DNA of 64,000 nucleotides. It comes from Anaspis maculata (lineage: Eukaryota; Arthropoda; Insecta; Coleoptera; Scraptiidae). How positions within the stretch are numbered: the first letter of the stretch is position 1; each line of letters begins with the position of its first letter. The stretch is from positions 37,381,681 through 37,445,680 of the forward strand of contig OX421965.1 of NCBI GenBank assembly GCA_949128115.1, read 5' to 3'. Shown one piece after another: positions 21,007-33,105 of this stretch. Under the pieces are notes generated by a model that worked only from the letters and a program-made list of their open reading frames with translations, ran no database searches and was not told the origin of the DNA. Position numbers and translations under genes: made by a program.

Positions 21007-21535
21007 CAGTAGATGCTCGATTATTCGGGATAACGTGGAAGGAACCCGTTCCGGATAGTCGAAATTCCGGATAACCCGGAGAATTTCAAGATAAAACGAT
21101 TTAGAGTTGGAAATTGAACACTACTCAATCAACACAAAGTTATAAGAACATTTTACAAATGAGGCAGCATTGAGGATAGCGGCCCATTAGATTGGTGTTT
21201 TGACTTTGAAATGATTTGAAAAAGACTCAAGTTACCGGAAACCACTTAGGCTATCGGTAATGCGGGTATAGCTATAAGAACCATAGTTAAATGGTCGGGG
21301 GACGACTTGAGACTTGACTATAACTACGGCCCAAAATGCTGGTGTTATTCAACTATCTAGCAACAATTGAGACAAAAAAAAGGTCGTTCAAGGACCCTAT
21401 AATGTCCGTTTTGTTGAGAAATCCCGGATATAACAGAGGCCGAGGGAAGAGCCAAGGGATACGGATGAAACGGTGAAATTGGAAACCGCTTTTGTTCTGG
21501 ATAATACGGAGTTCCGGATAAGCGAGCTTATACTC
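21007..21535. mobile_element. pogo-like MITE
   Basis: It starts CAGTAGATGCTCGATTATTC and ends GATAAGCGAGCTTATACTC, imperfect inverted repeats, with TA at both borders (21005-21006, 21536-21537). Repeated CCGGATA motifs near both ends resemble the GGATAAnCCG subterminal motifs of Tigger elements. No transposase frame is present. Confidence 0.65.
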
Positions 21536-22424
21536 TATGTACCTTAGTTTTGATTCAATGTTCAGGAATTGACTATAAAATCGAAGTTCATGTTCTAGGA
21601 CTAACTTGGTGGAAATGGAAACTGAAAAGGATTTTCCTTGTTATTCCACTGACCGGCAAACCGCAGGAGCCGACCCGTGTGTATGAAACACACGCAACAT
21701 CTGTGCGATGCCGAAAGTAGCATCTGATACCCGCTAGCCTGCCGACGCACGTCATGCCAGTCCGGGCCGTTCCCAGGGGGCAGACAAGATTTGCGGTCGC
21801 ACCAGGCGGGTCAAATTTGGGGACGGCCAAATTATTTGTCAATTGGGGTGGTGATACTGGTGCGATAAAATAGAATTCAATCAATATCTTGAAAGCCCGA
21901 AATTTCAGGTAATTTTATCGGAAAAAACGTGAGTCCGTGACCATAGCCACCCTCCAAAGAAGTGAAATCCCTACCTAAAGCATGAATCAACTAAACTACG
22001 CAGAAGCCAATAACTTCGTTCCCGAAAATGTTGCTCTTTTATAATCTGATGTAACTTTGGATTGGTACAAACAATTTGTATTCTGTTAGAAGTGTTTGTT
22101 GGCACAATCCTTTTGGCTCTCCAGTCGGTTGTTTAGCAAGACATTAGGTTACTCAACACAAAGCTTGTAGGTATAGGGTGTTCAACAGAAATTCCATAAC
22201 GGTCAAGATGCTACGCCTCGGGCTGAGGCTGTTGAAACTCTTAAAATTTGCGCTAGTCTCTGACCGTGGAATTCGATGTTCAATAACATTTTGGGTGTTG
22301 AATGGGCACCTACAAGATACTATTTACACCCGAACTAATAAAAAATTATACTCAATGACAATAAACAAAAATAGTACTTAGGTAAAACCGAAGGGTAAAC
22401 CGCGGGGGAAGTCTGGTGTACACC
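21536..22424. other. No gene recognised
   Basis: A 98-codon minus frame (21588-21884) lies in a GC-rich patch and resembles nothing I know. I treat it as uninterpreted. Confidence 0.4.
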
Positions 22425-22540
22425 CTGGAGGAAATAACGGGGAAATCAGGAGAAATCACGAGGAAACCAGGGGAAATCATGAGGAAATCAGGGAGAATCA
22501 TGAGGAAATCAGGGGAAATCATGGGGAAATCATTCGATAA
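22425..22540. repeat. Minisatellite of GGAAATCA-type units
   Basis: About five tandem units of roughly 21 bp (GAGGAAATCAGGGGAAATCAT type), each made of two ~10-bp half units. Because the period is a multiple of three, an open frame runs through it on each strand, but this is not evidence of a gene. Confidence 0.85.
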
Positions 22541-22573
22541 GCGCATGCGCATCAAAAATTCCATAAACAAATG

Positions 22574-23345
22574 TAGGGGAGACCGGGGATACATTGGACG
22601 CGGGGATACATTGCACAGCTTTGTATTTCTCGCTATTGTGCCGATAGTGGTACCATTGTTCGTTTATCACACGCGTATCTACGCCCCTAATCAGCCCATA
22701 TTCAATATGGCGACTTGTGTTTCTGTTTGTGAGGATGATTGAAATTTTGCGGAATTTGTACGCTTAGATGTGATATTTGCATCTCCTTATTATCGTTATC
22801 TGGACACTTTGTTGAACGTGAATTTCACTGAGACCGATTTTGAAGCATTGTTTAAGATAAGCAGAATATAATTATGGGAATGCTGTGCAAAAATCAAAGA
22901 GTGCCTTCAAAGGAAGTGGAAAAATTATTTTGTTTTACTTCGATCTACGGGGTTACATTGGACATACCGTGATCCCATGCACGTCCAATGTATCCCCCCG
23001 GTGTCAAACCAAAGCAAAATAAATTGTTCCTTTTATTAAAAGGGGTAACTATGATTTTTATGTTTGTTTGTAGATACAAAAACGGACTGACAAAAATTCA
23101 AAATAACCCCCTCCAATGTCCAATGTAACCTCACCCATGGGGATAGTTGGGACAACGTGCACCTCTTACATTTTTCCTTCTCAAACTATCACTCCAGCAT
23201 GCAAGTCGCATTTCTCGGTTACAAATGATTAGCGTAGACCCTAACCCATTGAATGGTGCTATGCTCATGATATAATAACTCACTCACCCAATGTACAAAA
23301 AATTCCCAAATGAAAAATGTCCAATGTATCCCCCGGTCTCCCCTA
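22574..23345. mobile_element. TIR element with GGGGATACATTGGAC ends
   Basis: TAGGGGAGACCGGGGATACA at the left and the complement of GTATCCCCCGGTCTCCCCTA at the right. The motif TGTCCAATGTA is repeated internally in both orientations (about 22950-23000 and 23115). The interior includes a broken frame (about 22660-22870: ...SPYYRYLDTLL..., FTETDFEAL) that may be an old transposase or captured exon; I do not recognise it. Confidence 0.7.
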
Positions 23346-24180
23346 TGATTTCGTGCAGTCAATGACAACGAGTCAACAACATTTGCCAACAGCACTCTGA
23401 CAAGCTGAAAAACGTTGAAAGAATCAATGTTTAATCTAAGTAGAACCAAAATCAAAGTCTTCCCCACTTGAGCTAGTGTTGATCGAGTTGTTGATATTGA
23501 TTCAACCGCGAAAGTTTATTATTTTTCTTTATTGTATGACGCCATCTTGAACTTTAGTATTAGTTAACCGATTGCAATAGAATCGTGAAATTGACCTTTT
23601 GGGCCCGCCATCTTGACCTTGGTTAATAGTCAACCGATTTAAGTAGAATTTGGAACATACTTACGCCCTATAGTTACTGCTTATCGTGAAATTGAGCTTG
23701 TTTTGGCGGTCCGACACCATTTTGACCCGCCATCTTGAACCGGACAGTCAAAGTCAGCTCGGGTAAAACTAACCTCGGGCTCCACCAAAACTGTGCTAGT
23801 TCAACATGCTGTTAGTGAAATTTCGTTTGGTCAATTCCAGTTAGTTAGCGACAGAACCTCCATCTTCTTTCACTCCTTCGATAGTGACATTTCCGTTTGA
23901 CAGATCACGATAAAAAGCTTATTTTCACTTTTCTACCATAATATACCCTAACGCGCATACCAGATTCAATTCAGATCGGTTCAATGGCTCAAAAATAAAT
24001 CGAGGGACAAATAAATCTGACACAAACATTATCCAAGCCGACCGGCACGGATTTTTGTTTTGTTTTGACAGAATATGTCGACGTTTCCAACAAGATGAGC
24101 GACAAAAGAATTCTACTTCCGTTTTCAAAGTCGTAAATCTCGAAATTTATCTGGATTATTAGCGCATTTTTGTAAGAAAA
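23346..24180. other. No gene; short direct duplication
   Basis: The block CCGCCATCTTGA...GTTAACCGATT...AGAATnnTGAA recurs with a spacing of about 65-100 bp between 23540 and 23760, a small diverged tandem duplication. Nothing else is recognised. Confidence 0.45.
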
Positions 24181-24194
24181 TGACGCTTATATGG

Positions 24195-24300
24195 CCGGTT
24201 AGTCTGTCTGTCCGTCCGTCTGTCCATCCGTCTGTCCGTCCGTCTGTCCGTCCGTCCGTCTGTCCGTCCGTCTGTCCGTTTGTCAGTCTGTCCGTGTAGA
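24195..24300. repeat. (TCCG/TCTG)n tetranucleotide array
   Basis: Imperfect tandem CCGT/CTGT tetranucleotides preceded by AGCGCATTTTTGTAAGAAAA. The same combination (AGCGCATTTTC next to a CCGT array) is found at 57785-57920 and, inverted, at 42800-42870, so it marks one end of a dispersed repeat. Confidence 0.8.
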
Positions 24301-24304
24301 AATT

Positions 24305-24727
24305 AAGAAGTTGTACTATTCCTCGAGGAATAAAGCTAGAGCCTTAGAACTTTTCTTGATAGATAGCTGATGTCCCCAAGGGTGGCCAATGGGCATTATT
24401 TTTCTTATCCATGCATAGTTATCATTACTATTATCAAAAAACAGATATTTACTGTGCACTTCCAAGAAGTTGAACTTCTCCTCGGGGAATCAAGCTAGAG
24501 CCTTAGAAATTCTTCCGATGGACAGCTGATGTCCCCAAGGGTGGTCAATGGGCATTATTTTTTTTATATACATTCATAGTTATCAATATTATTATCATCA
24601 CAAAACAAAGATTTCCTGTGCACTTCTAAGAGGTTGAACTCCTCCTCGGGGAATGAATCTAGACCGCTGGAACTTTCTCCAATGGATAGATCAGGTTCTC
24701 GTGAGTGGTGAGTAGCTTTTGTTTTTT
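24305..24727. repeat. Tandem repeat, period 159-164 bp, about 2.6 units
   Basis: Units start at 24305, 24464 and 24628 (AAGAAGTTG / AAGAAGTTG / AAGAGGTTG). Shared blocks are CTCGGGGAAT, CTAGAGCCTTAGAA, CTGATGTCCCCAAGGGTGG and CAATGGGCATTATTTTT. The third unit is diverged and truncated where the next TACAGGGTG element starts. Confidence 0.85.
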
Positions 24728-24730
24728 CTA

Positions 24731-25065
24731 TACAGGGTGAGTCCAAGTGATAGCATAATCTCTGGATATTTTGTTCATACTTTATGTGCCTGCTTCAAAG
24801 ATGAATCAATGTACTGTTCACTGTCAGAAACTTTGAGAATTATTTTTCTTCAAAACTGCCACGAGGGAAGGGAGGCTAAGGGATCATCAAAATAGAGAAT
24901 TTAGAAAAAAATATTGCCAAGTCAGCTTTTTTCGAAGGTCCGTTCACTCTCAAAATAAGTTTTAGGGTTAAAGTCGGGACACAAGGTTTTGTACCAAAGA
25001 GCTTTTACAGAAGGAATTTCTTAAAAAACATTTTTTTTATTCCATGACTCACCCGGTACATAGGT
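24731..25065. mobile_element. TIR element with TACAGGGTGAGTC ends
   Basis: TATACAGGGTGAGTCC at the left is matched by GACTCACCCGGTACA at the right. The arms are short compared with neighbouring families. The adjoining 25066-25270 is a diverged fragment of family B (ACTAGAAGGGTTCGAAGG...). Confidence 0.55.
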
Positions 25066-25272
25066 ACCTTAGTAAACGGAAATGTAGTACACACCCAGTG
25101 GGTGATATTTCTTTCTTATAATTCTGTCTGCCACCACCACTCATAGTTCGCTTAAATCTTTTGAAAAAACGAAACTAGAAGGGTTCGAAGGACCACCATT
25201 TGACCCTTTATAACTTCGAAAATGAAAGCCGAATTTTTAGCATTATTTTTGTGGAATTTATAAAAAATTTCA

Positions 25273-26568
25273 TATACAGGTGATCCATCGTAAAGCGTAA
25301 TTATCCCAAAGCGGTCTTACCGTTCAAGATAGCGAAAAAGATGTAGAAGCTGAATGGTTTGATGAGACCAATGACCTAAAATCATTTTCAGCTATAACAG
25401 GTGTCACATTCTGACGGAATAAACAAAGCGTCATTTTTTTTTAATTGGAACACTCTACATTTTCTTGCATTTTCGGGTCCGGCTTTTTCAACTGTCGTAT
25501 GTCTGTATTTTTGTTTTCCAATTGTTTGGCAGTGCTACCAGCTAAAAATTAAAAACTTGAAAAAATCGCATTTTCACATATTGCTTAAAAAAAGTGTAGC
25601 AGCCTTGCTTTTCAAAACTAAGAGATGAAATTCCACAAAGTGATAGTTGAATGAAAGACCAATATTTCAATGTCAAAAAAAAATCAAATTTTATGATTTT
25701 CAAAGTATTAATTTTATAACGCTATTTGATAGCTTTTTTATGCTCTTTCATTTATACCGGTGGTACCCTACCCTTAACTTCATGATTCATAATTTCCGAG
25801 ATAATCGGATGTTTTCACGAAATTTGCTTTTTTTGACTTTTTTCAAAACTGAGTCGTTCGTGATGAATAACAGACAAGCTTAAAAAAAAGCAGCTGTCAG
25901 TTAGTCAGTCTGAAAATTGTCCAACACAGAAAAATGGCTTCACGCGAGAGGGAATGATTGATATGATATTCTGGTATGAATCCAGATATCTAGGATTCCA
26001 CTTTGATTTCTTTTTGCGTTCAAGCCATTTTTTTTTCGACAATATTCAGACTGACTAACTGACAGCTGCGTACTATTTGGCTTGTCTGTCATTCATCACG
26101 GCCGACTCAGTTTTTAGAAAAAATTTAGGAAAATAGCAAATTGCGTGAAAATTTCCGATTATCTCGAAAAATATGAAGTTTTAAATAGACAGGGTCCCCC
26201 AGTAAAAATTGGAAAGGATAAAAAAGCTATCGGATAGCATTATAAAATTGGGGGTATGCCATTTGAAAGAATTGAGTTATGATACTTTGAAGATTATCAA
26301 GTTTGATTTTTTTTTTCGAAAAACAAAAATACAGGCATAAGACAGTTAATAAAGCTGAACCCGAAAATGCTAAAAAATATAGGGTGTTCGATTGAAAAGA
26401 ATTGATGCTTCGTTCATCCTGCAAAATGGGACACCCTGTATGGCTGAAAATAATTTTGGGTCATAGGTCCCATCAAACCATATAACTTTTTTCTTACATC
26501 TTTTTCTCTATCTTGAACGGTAAGACCGCTATGGGATAATAATTACGCTAGGATGGACCATCCTGTAC
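25273..26568. mobile_element. Fold-back element, family J, copy 2
   Basis: TATACAGGTGATCCATCGTA at the left and the complement of ATGGACCATCCTGTA at the right; ACCGTTCAAGATAG against CTATCTTGAACGGT, and CAGCTGTCAGTTAGTCAGTC (25891) against GACTGACTAACTGACAGCTG (26050) near the centre. Short TATAGGGTGTTCGATTG / ACACCCTGTATGG ends at about 26380-26440 suggest a further small insertion in the right arm. Confidence 0.85.
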
Positions 26569-26608
26569 GTAGTACATCTATCAAGTTGTCAAAATCTAGT
26601 TAAATTAC

Positions 26609-26889
26609 GGCGGCAGCCGCTGGGCTCCATCTCTGGCTTCAAACCCAAAGGTTGTGAGTTCAAATCCCGCTGGGGGATGTGACTTCTCTCTATGAGCTTT
26701 CTAGTACTTTGGCTTGTACTAACCGAGCGGTCACGTCGAGGTAAAAAGAGTAAAGGTGAATTTATACTCGCAGAAAATAGGAATAAAAATAAAAATAACA
26801 ATAATAATAAAAATAAGAAAATGTTAAAAATGAGCTTTCAGATGGAAGCATTTATACACCAAAATAAGAAATAACAATAAAAATAAGGA
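26609..26889 (+). mobile_element. tRNA-derived SINE
   Basis: The head contains GCAGCCGCTGGGCTCC (A-box position) and GGTTGTGAGTTCAAATCCC (B box) about 35 bases apart, then a unique body and a (AATAAA/AATAAC)n tail. I did not find a clean target duplication, so the 3' border is approximate. Confidence 0.7.
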
Positions 26890-27503
26890 ATTCCAACTTT
26901 CCATTCACTGTTGCGTATTGAAGATGCGCAGATATGGCAACAGTGGCGGCGTAAAAGAGTCTTTGAGGGCGAAATGTTTTCTAAATTCTGCACAAATCAT
27001 CCTCAATGTTATTGAATAATCAAGTTACGCGGTTAACTCATGTAGAATAATATTCTACAATGTGTTTTAAAGCCTTCCGTGGCTTGTGTTTCCTTCCGTT
27101 CATGACGAGATCCTAGCCCCTCCCAAAAAATACTTACCGCCGCTACTGCTCAAGAAATTTAAGAATAAAAAAACAAGTTAAATATTTTCAACTTCTGCTT
27201 GAAGATAAGCCGAGCGAGTGACAAACGCACTCGAGCTTTGCCGATGACGATGGGGCCTGCTTTCATGCAATCCGCAGTACATCAATGTAGCAAGAGTTGC
27301 CTGAAACCGCCTGTCTTTGGGTAGGCGAAAAACTCCCACGGGTTGATTTGTAACGGCGGTCCAAACGTGGCGCCATCTACCAGTTATCCTCACAAGTTCA
27401 AATCAGTGATAATTGTCTATTACTGCAATAATTTAGATTGAGAAGTAGATACCTACACTACAAATGATATTAATTTGAAATAATGCGATGTTAAAAAATT
27501 CTT
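26890..27503. other. No gene recognised
   Basis: Intergenic sequence; the minus frame 27178-27393 (71 codons) has no recognisable motif. Confidence 0.4.
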
Positions 27504-28270
27504 TTGGATACGTACCGGACGTACGTCATGGACTGTCACAGGGAGCATACACATGATAAACGTGGAGAGAGGGACCTCAGCAGTGTTAAGTGCAACTACA
27601 GTTTTATCCAAAAGGATGTACAGTTCAAATTGATCAAGATCTTCAATAATCTGCCAATGGCTGTACGAGAGTTGCCATTGAACATCCTTCGGCAAAGGCT
27701 GAAAGAGTTTCTCGTCGTTGAGGCCTATTATAGGCTAGATGAATACCTATCTGATAATATAATATTCTAGTCATTCTGCTTCTAGCACGTGATGATATAT
27801 AATGTGTATATAGTGTCCTCTTGTATTGTTGGACATGTTTCTTGTAGTTTGCTCCATATCTTGATTTTAATTTGTATCATATAAACTTAAATTTATATGT
27901 ATTTTAGTCTGTCTATATCTAAATTGTATTAACATCATTTTATTTATGTGTATATATATATACAGGGTGTTGCATGAGGAAACCGACATCAGCTCATAGC
28001 TGATGCGCATAGCGCATAGCTCATCAAAAACTTCGACAAAATACATGATTCACCCTGTAACATCAAAACGAAAAGCGATAGAAAAATTTCAAAGCGAGAT
28101 CCTAGTTCCCCTAGGAAAACTGGACCTACCCTTGAGCTATGTCGGTTTCCTCATGCAACACCCTGTATACGTATTAACTTCTACTTGACACGTTCTACGT
28201 CCTCTATAGGATATTTTTTGTGACAGTATTACACTGTACACAAAATGGAACAAATAAATGAATTGAGATA
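27504..28270 (+). mobile_element. LINE 3' fragment interrupted by a MITE
   Basis: The frame 27504-27770 ends ...IFNNLPMAVRELP...LKEFLVVEAYYRLDEYL, the extreme C-terminus typical of CR1/Jockey-like ORF2 (LPxxI, FK..L..FL......Y...EYL). An AT-rich 3' UTR follows, split by the MITE at 27959-28169 and ending near AATGGAACAAATAAATG. The same protein tail occurs at 28486-28830. Confidence 0.7.
27959..28169. mobile_element. MITE with 31-bp perfect TIR
   Basis: TATACAGGGTGTTGCATGAG at the left matches CTCATGCAACACCCTGTATA at the right, and identity continues through GAAACCGACAT / ATGTCGGTTTC. It has TA borders. A CACCCTGTAAC motif at 28051-28061 suggests a composite origin. High TIR identity implies recent movement. 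Confidence 0.9.
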
Positions 28271-28485
28271 CCTATTCAAGGATTATAACAGATTAGTGAT
28301 ATTATGTATGACACCAAACAAAACAAGTAGAAAACAACCGCAATAACAACAGCATTAAGCTAAAAACTGTAACTCAAAATTTTGACGACTGTCATTCTAA
28401 TGCTTCAAGCGACACCTAGGAGCAATGTTCCAAACTATTTCTTATTCTTATTTTTATTTCTTTCTTTCGGGCACACTGCAAACCG

Positions 28486-29005
28486 TTGTTTTCTGAAATG
28501 AAGATAATGTCCTTGCCATCATTGTTTGTCTATAAATCACTTGTTGAGATCCATGGCCGCAAGCATGACTACCTTACACACGGTGAGGTCCACAGCCACG
28601 ACACTAGATCAAAAGCACTAATGGTACCGCCCCGCCACCGTCTTGCCCGGACTAAAAAGAATTCCATCAATCTGCAGTTGTACAATAGTTTGCCGCTGGA
28701 AGTACAGAACTATCCGATGGATAAGTTCAAAAAGACTGTCTCCAGGTTCATGCTTGACCAGTGTTTCTATAGGGTTGACGAGTTTTTCGCCTTCAAGTAT
28801 AGCCTTAACGCCAAAGGTTCAATAATATAAATTTATCTATATGTATATACAGACTTATATGTTTCTGAGTGTATGTTCCATTTGTGTTAAAATTAATTAT
28901 TTATTTTTAAATTGACGTTGCTCGATTCTACAATACCACTGTAATGTAGTTAAGATGGCTGAATAAAATATCTATCTATCTATCTATCTATTTATCTATC
29001 TATTT
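28486..29005 (+). mobile_element. 5'-truncated LINE with TATC tail
   Basis: A 114-codon frame ends INLQLYNSLPLEVQNYPMDK...FMLDQCFYRVDEFF, the LINE ORF2 C-terminus, followed by a 3' UTR and a (TATC)n tail at 28968-29005. The paralogous fragment at 27504-27770 shares the LP...K...F......YR.DE pattern, so both come from one LINE family. Confidence 0.75.
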
Positions 29006-29550
29006 CTGAAGTATAAATGGGCAGTTGCCGTTCTTATTTCTCTTATGCGCCCATTTTTCTGCGAGTATAAATCCACCTTAAAATCGAGGAAGTCACCGAA
29101 GAAAAGGCACTAATAAGCTACTACTTGCTGCGCCCCTGAACACCTAATAGAAAAATCTAGTTAGCATCGTACCATTCGTGTCAACACCACACATTTTTCC
29201 ATAGCTTGCTCTAACGAAGAAAGCCGTGGAATTGATTATATACTAAATGTCATGTGAGCGAGAAAATTTGATTATAATGGTTCCGTTCAAATCTAAGAGC
29301 TGACATTTAATTACGTAGCGTGTTTGGGCCGTAATTTTCATTACCTTTGCTGCAATTTATTAAAGAATGAGCGTCTACGAGATGCGGGGAGCTGTCAGAG
29401 GGGAGGTGAATGCGTCCAATTTCATTTCAACGCCACCAAAAGCATGTGAATCCATCAACGCTGGTTGGGGCAAACTCACGGGTTCGAGCTCAAGTTGCTG
29501 GCGCTTAGGCGGTGCTTAACTGATATTGGGTCATATGCATAAAAACGGAG
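29006..29550. other. No feature recognised
   Basis: Unassigned intergenic sequence. Confidence 0.4.
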
Positions 29551-29737
29551 CATAAAACGGAGTATAATAATACCCATTCACGTAAATCCAGTATCGTCAC
29601 TTTTTGAATCGATGGACTTCGAGAAAAATAGGTTTAGCCATTGCATTTCTCCACGTAAACGCACATGAGCGATTCAGAAAGTGACATTACTGAATTTGCA
29701 ACGTGAATGGGATATTTGTTTATACTCCAGTTTTGGA
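29551..29737. mobile_element. Fold-back MITE (about 187 bp)
   Basis: CATAAAACGGAGTATAATAA / TATACTCCAGTTTTGG and CCCATTCACGTAAATcCAGT / ACTGAATTTGCAACGTGAATGGG pair across a centre near 29645. No coding capacity. Confidence 0.75.
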
Positions 29738-31228
29738 GGAGTTGCTCGGAAATTTTTTGCGACAACTTGTTTGTGATAAGTAAGTAACGGCTGGTTGCTC
29801 TGATTAGGGAAAGTGAGCATCAGAAATTCTCTAGGGATGTTGTTTACGAAAATCAGCTCTTGAATCGAAACGCCCCTATAAACACTTGGGCAGGCACATA
29901 TTCAGCAAGGATTATTCTATTGTTCCGAATTTTCATCAATATTCAACAGTTAAGTCTGAAGCTATACTAAAAATAAACAAGCATACCGTCCAATGTTAAT
30001 GAACGTACGAATTTATGCTCGAATTTATGATTGTCCTTTCGCCAAAATCGTCGGCTCGTGTAACATAAACAAATTATTAAACATTCTGTTTCTCATTACG
30101 TTATTAAATACGCACATAAATCACGTATGATAAGTTTTAATTGTTGAAGTAGAAGATAGGAGAGATAATAATACCACATATAAATAGAAGTTTGTATATC
30201 ATACCGAAATATCTGAGTCGAAGAACCATCGGGTGAAAGTAAGAAAGAGAAAATATCGTCCAATAATATGTGTAATTTATCATTAATAATAATTTTTATG
30301 AAGGCAGAGTGTATACCCGTTGGGTTTGATGGTACTGCCTACCTAAAGGTATAACATGTTGGCTAGGAAACGTCCCAGCGGAGTTCACACTCTCATTAAA
30401 AAAATGTTATGCAAACGAACCGAAACATTCTAAAGGGAAATTTCATTTTGTTATCTGCTGTATAAATTCAAATTCCAAAGCTTGGTACTTTGAAGTACAT
30501 AAATAATTAATTTTTTCCGAGAAAAAGAGATTGTCTCTTAGGGTTAGCGCTGGCTGGATTATTTAAATCCATTGTTAACTAGATATTTGTACGAATGTAT
30601 GTTACACATTACAAAACCTTCATTACTAAACCTTTCTTTGTCAAACTTCAAAAGCGGCTTTTAGCTAATTAGCCAACATGCAAAAAATGTACCGAGAATA
30701 CTCGTAGAGATGGACGCTACGTACACCAGTGTGGATTCTCGACTTGATCATGTACCTCCTTTAAGTAACTATTTTAGATCATTACTGAACCCGGCTGCAC
30801 AGCGAATATCGAGGCGAATATTAAGGATAAAAGACGGTATCGTGTAATCGGCTCAAATATTTTTGTCGAGGCATAATAAGTAGCCGGATGACGGAAAGGA
30901 CTCGAGCTAACTTAATTTGACCTACCTAATAATGTTTCAAGCAAGGCAAAAGTGGTTTTCATCCTTTGTCAGCTCAAAAAGGCAATTTCCTTTCTATAAT
31001 TTGGTATATAAAGCATTTATTGAGTCATGCATGTTTTTCAAACCAAACTGAACTGTTTCAAACGGACGACGTTTTGCTCCCATAAAATCGGAGTACTTCG
31101 GGTTCAGAGCGTTGCAGAGCAAAGGACCTGATTGGGAGTATATTCAGTAGGTACCTGACGGATTCGGCGGATATATCGAGTGCGGAGCAAAGCATTTGCA
31201 AAGCGATTTGAAAAAACCCTGGATTATT
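29738..31228. other. No gene recognised (1.5 kb)
   Basis: AT-rich, few open frames. A short stem (GCCTACCTAAAGGTATAACATG region, 30300-30400) is the only structure noted. Confidence 0.4.
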
Positions 31229-31606
31229 ATTCATACCACGAGAGGAGGGCGTAGCGTGCAGTAGGCCGCTCCAGTCGGGTGATAACTCGACAGCAGCAAC
31301 GTTGACCGCTGCCAAGAGTTGGATGGGTGACTAGGTGTCTTTCAACTGATTCGAAGTCGGTCTGGAACTCCTCCACGGGTGGTCTTAGGCAAATCCCCGA
31401 GTATACATAACCGGCAGCGTGGTCGGAAGGCAGACGAAGTCAGAAACACCGGGGCAGGCAGCGAGGATGTATCGGACATCCGCACCTGTGGTCCGGGGGT
31501 GGGTGTCATTAATGGGCCCAATAATGAAGCCTATACGTGCCAGGTGAAAATGTGTCCCACCGACTCCTTAAAATAGAATCCAGAATACAGAAATTCATAC
31601 CACGAG
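31229..31606 (+). mobile_element. 5S-rRNA-derived SINE (SINE3-like), 14-bp target duplication
   Basis: ATTCATACCACGAG occurs at 31229-31242 and 31593-31606, giving exact borders for a 350-bp insert. Its head holds GCAACGT (31296-31302) and TTGGATGGGTGAC (31319-31331) separated by 16 bases, the same spacing as the A box region and C box of the 5S rRNA internal promoter. No tRNA-like boxes are needed to explain it. The body after the head is unknown and the end is short and A-rich (AATAGAATCCAGAATACAGAA) rather than poly(A). Confidence 0.8.
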
Positions 31607-32721
31607 TTAAATTCAACAAGATCATATAAGGTGTCTCAGTTTTAAACATCAATTTTTAAGAAAAGATTCTCCTAATCTTTTTGATTCAGATAGTACATTA
31701 CGTAACAAGTACGGAACGTGATACATTACGCATGAGTGTGTAAGTTATGCACGAGGCGCAGCCGAGTGCAGAAATCACACGAATGGAAGTAAGACACTTC
31801 ACGGCGAGTCACGTACACTATTTTTCCTACGACCGGGAGAGAATTACAATCAAATTAAGACGTCATTTTCGTGTTCTTCGGTAAACATACATTTTATAAA
31901 AACCAGTGGATGAATGATAATCGCATAAGTAAGGGTAATTTCAATTAAGTGGGTTTATAAAGAAAATGTGTATGTATTTCAAATTTTCAAAAATTGAAAT
32001 TTTCAAAAATTTATATATTTTTTTCACAATTTTCAATTTTTTCTCGAAAAGCACCGCTTCTCTGACCACCCAGATTTATCAATACTAATATTTTTTCATA
32101 TATTTCAATTCTTTCTCGAAAAACACCGCTATTTTCTGACCAAGCCTGCCTGTGGCTGTTGTTATGCTTGAGCATATTACAAGCAAGCGGTACACCGAAT
32201 TATCTCAATAAAATCAAGAATATCATCAATAACCAGTCTTTCAAATTTAGATGCTTTCAAAATATCAAAAATTATCTTTTCCATAAAAAAAAATTCGGGG
32301 AATCGCAGGAGTCGAACTCGAGCCTGCTGGACACACGCCTCGCGCCGGTTGCAGCAGGTAAGGTCGGAGGTGGCGTCTCTCACCATCAAGATCAGGCTAT
32401 CAGGGTATTTTCGTCGGCCGGCCAAAACCGTCAATGATTAAGGACACGAACAATTTCTTTTCTTCTTTGAAGAACAATAGCGGCCTAAGGCTTCGGCTAC
32501 CAGCCGGGAAAAGTACGTTTTGGTCATCAGCAGGTGTTATGATTTATGGTGTACTTTTTACTTTGCCGCTCTAGATCTTTTTCTGAATATTACAGTGCAG
32601 GACACCGAGCGTATATTGTCATTTTCGGGTATGGCAGCACGAAAATATATAAATAATCATTCTGTTTGCACCACCATAGGTTTCTGAAATAATGATTTTT
32701 AATATTGAAAAGATAGTATAA
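31607..32721. other. No gene; a tRNA-like motif near 32300-32355
   Basis: On the minus strand near 32310 the sequence GGCTCGAGTTCGACTCCTG resembles a pol III B box, but no complete tRNA fold or tail was found. The rest is unassigned. Confidence 0.35.
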
Positions 32722-33099
32722 TCCATTCCAAGCCTCAAAAACCACAGCTTACCATAAAAAATCCAAGTTTTAGTCTTCTTCGGTTCATTTCTGGAACTAT
32801 ATTCTCCATCATTTCTCATATGCTTATGATTTTTGTTATTGTTGCACCTCCAAACACTTCTCACTATTAAAAGTAACGTGCTTGACGGCGTTTTCAAGAC
32901 AAAAAAGGATAGAAAGGATGTCAGTCTCAAAAACTGACCTTAGCAATGAAATTCAAGCTGGCACTCCAGCATAGCAAACATCATTTTGACAAATTTTATT
33001 GAAATCATCTTGACTTCTTCAATCCATCAACTTATCAGATTGTCCAAATTGAAGAAAAAATATCATAGACGACTGTGGTTTTCTATAGCTTGAAATGGA
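32722..33099. mobile_element. TIR element, family L, copy 1
   Basis: TCCATTCCAAGCCTCAAAAA at the left and the complement of TTTCTATAGCTTGAAATGGA at the right, with ACCACAG / CTGTGGT following. The interior (GCACCTCCAAACACTTCTCA..., CAATCCATCAACTTATCAGA) matches the copy at 36515-37168. Confidence 0.75.
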
Positions 33100-33105
33100 T
33101 AATAG

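Noticed and set aside
22352..22742. Frames with repeated DFLMISP-like peptide
   Set aside because: They arise from a minisatellite whose period is a multiple of three.
24195..24727. Centromeric satellite
   Set aside because: Fewer than three units of the 160-bp repeat; a local tandem duplication is enough.
32296..32360. Possible tRNA gene (minus)
   Set aside because: Only a B-box-like TTCGACTC match; no complete cloverleaf or acceptor pairing.
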